From assembly GCA_915070235.1 (NCBI GenBank), contig CAJZFM010000095.1, forward strand, positions 1 through 7,754: a stretch of 7,754 nucleotides of DNA, written 5' to 3'. The notes under the pieces were generated by a model. The model ran no database searches and had not been told where the DNA came from. It saw nothing but the letters and a program-made list of their open reading frames with translations. Numbering within the stretch: position 1 is the first letter of the stretch; each line of letters begins with the position of its first letter. The stretch comes from an uncultured Capnocytophaga sp. Lineage in GTDB: Bacteria > Bacteroidota > Bacteroidia > Flavobacteriales > Flavobacteriaceae. Below, one piece after another: positions 6,907-7,754 of this stretch. The position numbers and the translations under genes were made by a program.

Positions 6907-6932
6907 AAAATCAAAACTCAAAACTCAAAACT
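6906..6932 (+). repeat. Second heptanucleotide tandem repeat CAAAACT
   Basis: Directly after the GTGGTTA array come CAAAAT (6906-6911, a six-base partial unit) and three perfect CAAAACT units (6912-6918, 6919-6925, 6926-6932). The array ends 8 nt before the next gene's ATG, so it makes up most of that gene's possible translation-initiation region, which is A-rich and lacks a Shine-Dalgarno. The unit length equals that of the unrelated upstream array. Confidence 0.85.
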
Positions 6933-6940
6933 TAAATAAG

Positions 6941-7754
6941 ATGACAAAGAGACAATATAGTGTAAAAGAAGTATTTGATACGCATATCAAAGATGGAGTA
7001 GTAGCCGAGCATACAGGTTTTCTCCTGCTGTATGACTTGGTGCGCTACTTCCGACCTAAGCGTGTGAGCCATAACATCTCTCTTTTGGAACTTATCGGCT
7101 ATCTACAGGAGAACCCTGACCAGTGCAAGATCTTAGGAGCGTATATCAAGGACTTACTCTCTGGACGACAGTTCGGCCGAATGATCTCTGAGGTAGGGAT
7201 TCTACAGGATTCGAGTTTCTTTTACGAACTCAATAGGCGCTTTTCGGACAAGATACTCCCCTTTCAGCCTGAGAAAGATACCCTACAATATATCCTCAAC
7301 CAAGTGTTCTACTTAGAAACAGACTATCAGTGGATTGAGCGCATAGACCATAAGGAGTTCCGCCTGCTCTTTGAGCTTTTAGGCTTCCATGACCTTTTTG
7401 CTCAGGAAGAACATCAGTATAACAGCCTTACCCAGCTCTGTGAGGCTATTGGGCTGATTACTCAGCGTATGAGTGGGCGCACCTTGGAGTCAGATATTAT
7501 CCATATGGTGCCTGAATACAGCTATTTGGAAAGTCCTTTTTTGAGTTTTGAACGAGAGTTTGATAGCATGCGAGAGCCTATCCTCCAAGGCGAACCCCTC
7601 AATGAGGAAAACCTTAACTACAAACAGCTAATGGTGCTCTTCCATCAGTGTCAGGACTTTGTACAACAAGCCTACAAGAATACTTCCAAGTATGGGATTA
7701 CCATGCGGGTCAATCAGGGACTCTTACGCCTCAACCAACAGCTCTCACGAGTAA
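6941..7754 (+). CDS. SpecificRecomb (Gcr-like) family protein, N-terminal part, runs off the window
   Basis: The frame stays open from the ATG at 6941 to the right edge: 271 codons, no stop. The visible sequence fits the N-terminal region of the family annotated 'site-specific recombinase' after Neisseria Gcr. It has YDLVRYFRPKR (31-41), a helical block with LLSGRQFGRMISEVGIL (72-88), FFYELNRRFSDKILP (92-106), YQWIERID (127-134), and a later conserved Cys segment (HQCQDFV) followed by YGITMRVNQGLLRLNQQLSR (251-270). Full-length members are about 650-700 residues, with membrane helices in the half not seen here. I see no tyrosine- or serine-recombinase catalytic motif in this part, so the recombinase label rests on the family name. 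It lies 54 nt after the BtrH-like gene on the same strand, with no promoter between them, suggesting co-transcription. Confidence 0.82.
   Translation, partial: MTKRQYSVKEVFDTHIKDGVVAEHTGFLLLYDLVRYFRPKRVSHNISLLELIGYLQENPDQCKILGAYIKDLLSGRQFGRMISEVGILQDSSFFYELNRRFSDKILPFQPEKDTLQYILNQVFYLETDYQWIERIDHKEFRLLFELLGFHDLFAQEEHQYNSLTQLCEAIGLITQRMSGRTLESDIIHMVPEYSYLESPFLSFEREFDSMREPILQGEPLNEENLNYKQLMVLFHQCQDFVQQAYKNTSKYGITMRVNQGLLRLNQQLSRV

Noticed and set aside
6872..6932. CRISPR array
   Set aside because: The repeats are 7 bp and directly adjacent, with no spacers and no cas genes.

Overview
The window looks like a chromosomal housekeeping segment from a Bacteroidota bacterium, most likely order Flavobacteriales. 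A Capnocytophaga-like genus is possible, but I cannot fix it from sequence alone. Three things point this way. Promoters match the Bacteroidota sigma consensus (TTTG, about 20 nt, TAnnTTTG) rather than TTGACA/TATAAT. None of the starts I examined has a Shine-Dalgarno sequence. The protein set is typical of the phylum: single-chain GlyRS, RNase H with a viroplasmin-type N-terminus, and a BtrH_N/DUF4872 protein.

Layout. (1) 1-977, plus strand: the 3' part of dinB (DNA polymerase IV), cut by the left edge. (2) 1045-2592, plus strand: complete glyS (glycyl-tRNA synthetase) behind its own TAnnTTTG element. (3) 2612-2645: a perfect 34-nt palindrome with a T-tract, placed between the converging glyS and rnhA and probably ending transcription from both sides. 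(4) 2644-5731, minus strand: a compact four-gene operon read right to left, with gaps of 4, 4 and 2 nt: GloC/YcbL-type metallo-beta-lactamase hydrolase, HGSNAT/DUF1624-type membrane acyltransferase, TrmH-type 2'-O-methyltransferase, RNase H. A near-ideal promoter precedes it. (5) 5732-5881: a divergent promoter region. (6) 5882-6886, plus strand: a BtrH_N + DUF4872 protein with a candidate Cys-His-Asp triad. (7) 6872-6932: two different heptanucleotide tandem repeats back to back, the first running into the preceding coding sequence. (8) 6941-7754, plus strand: the first 271 codons of a SpecificRecomb (Gcr-like) family protein, open at the right edge.

Functionally this is mainly nucleic-acid maintenance and translation (Pol IV, GlyRS, TrmH, RNase H), plus a detoxification-type hydrolase and a membrane acyltransferase. 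The least understood part is the pair on the right: a BtrH-like protein followed by a so-called recombinase whose family is poorly characterised. I see no CRISPR array, tRNA or rRNA gene, insertion sequence, phage gene or recognisable defence system.
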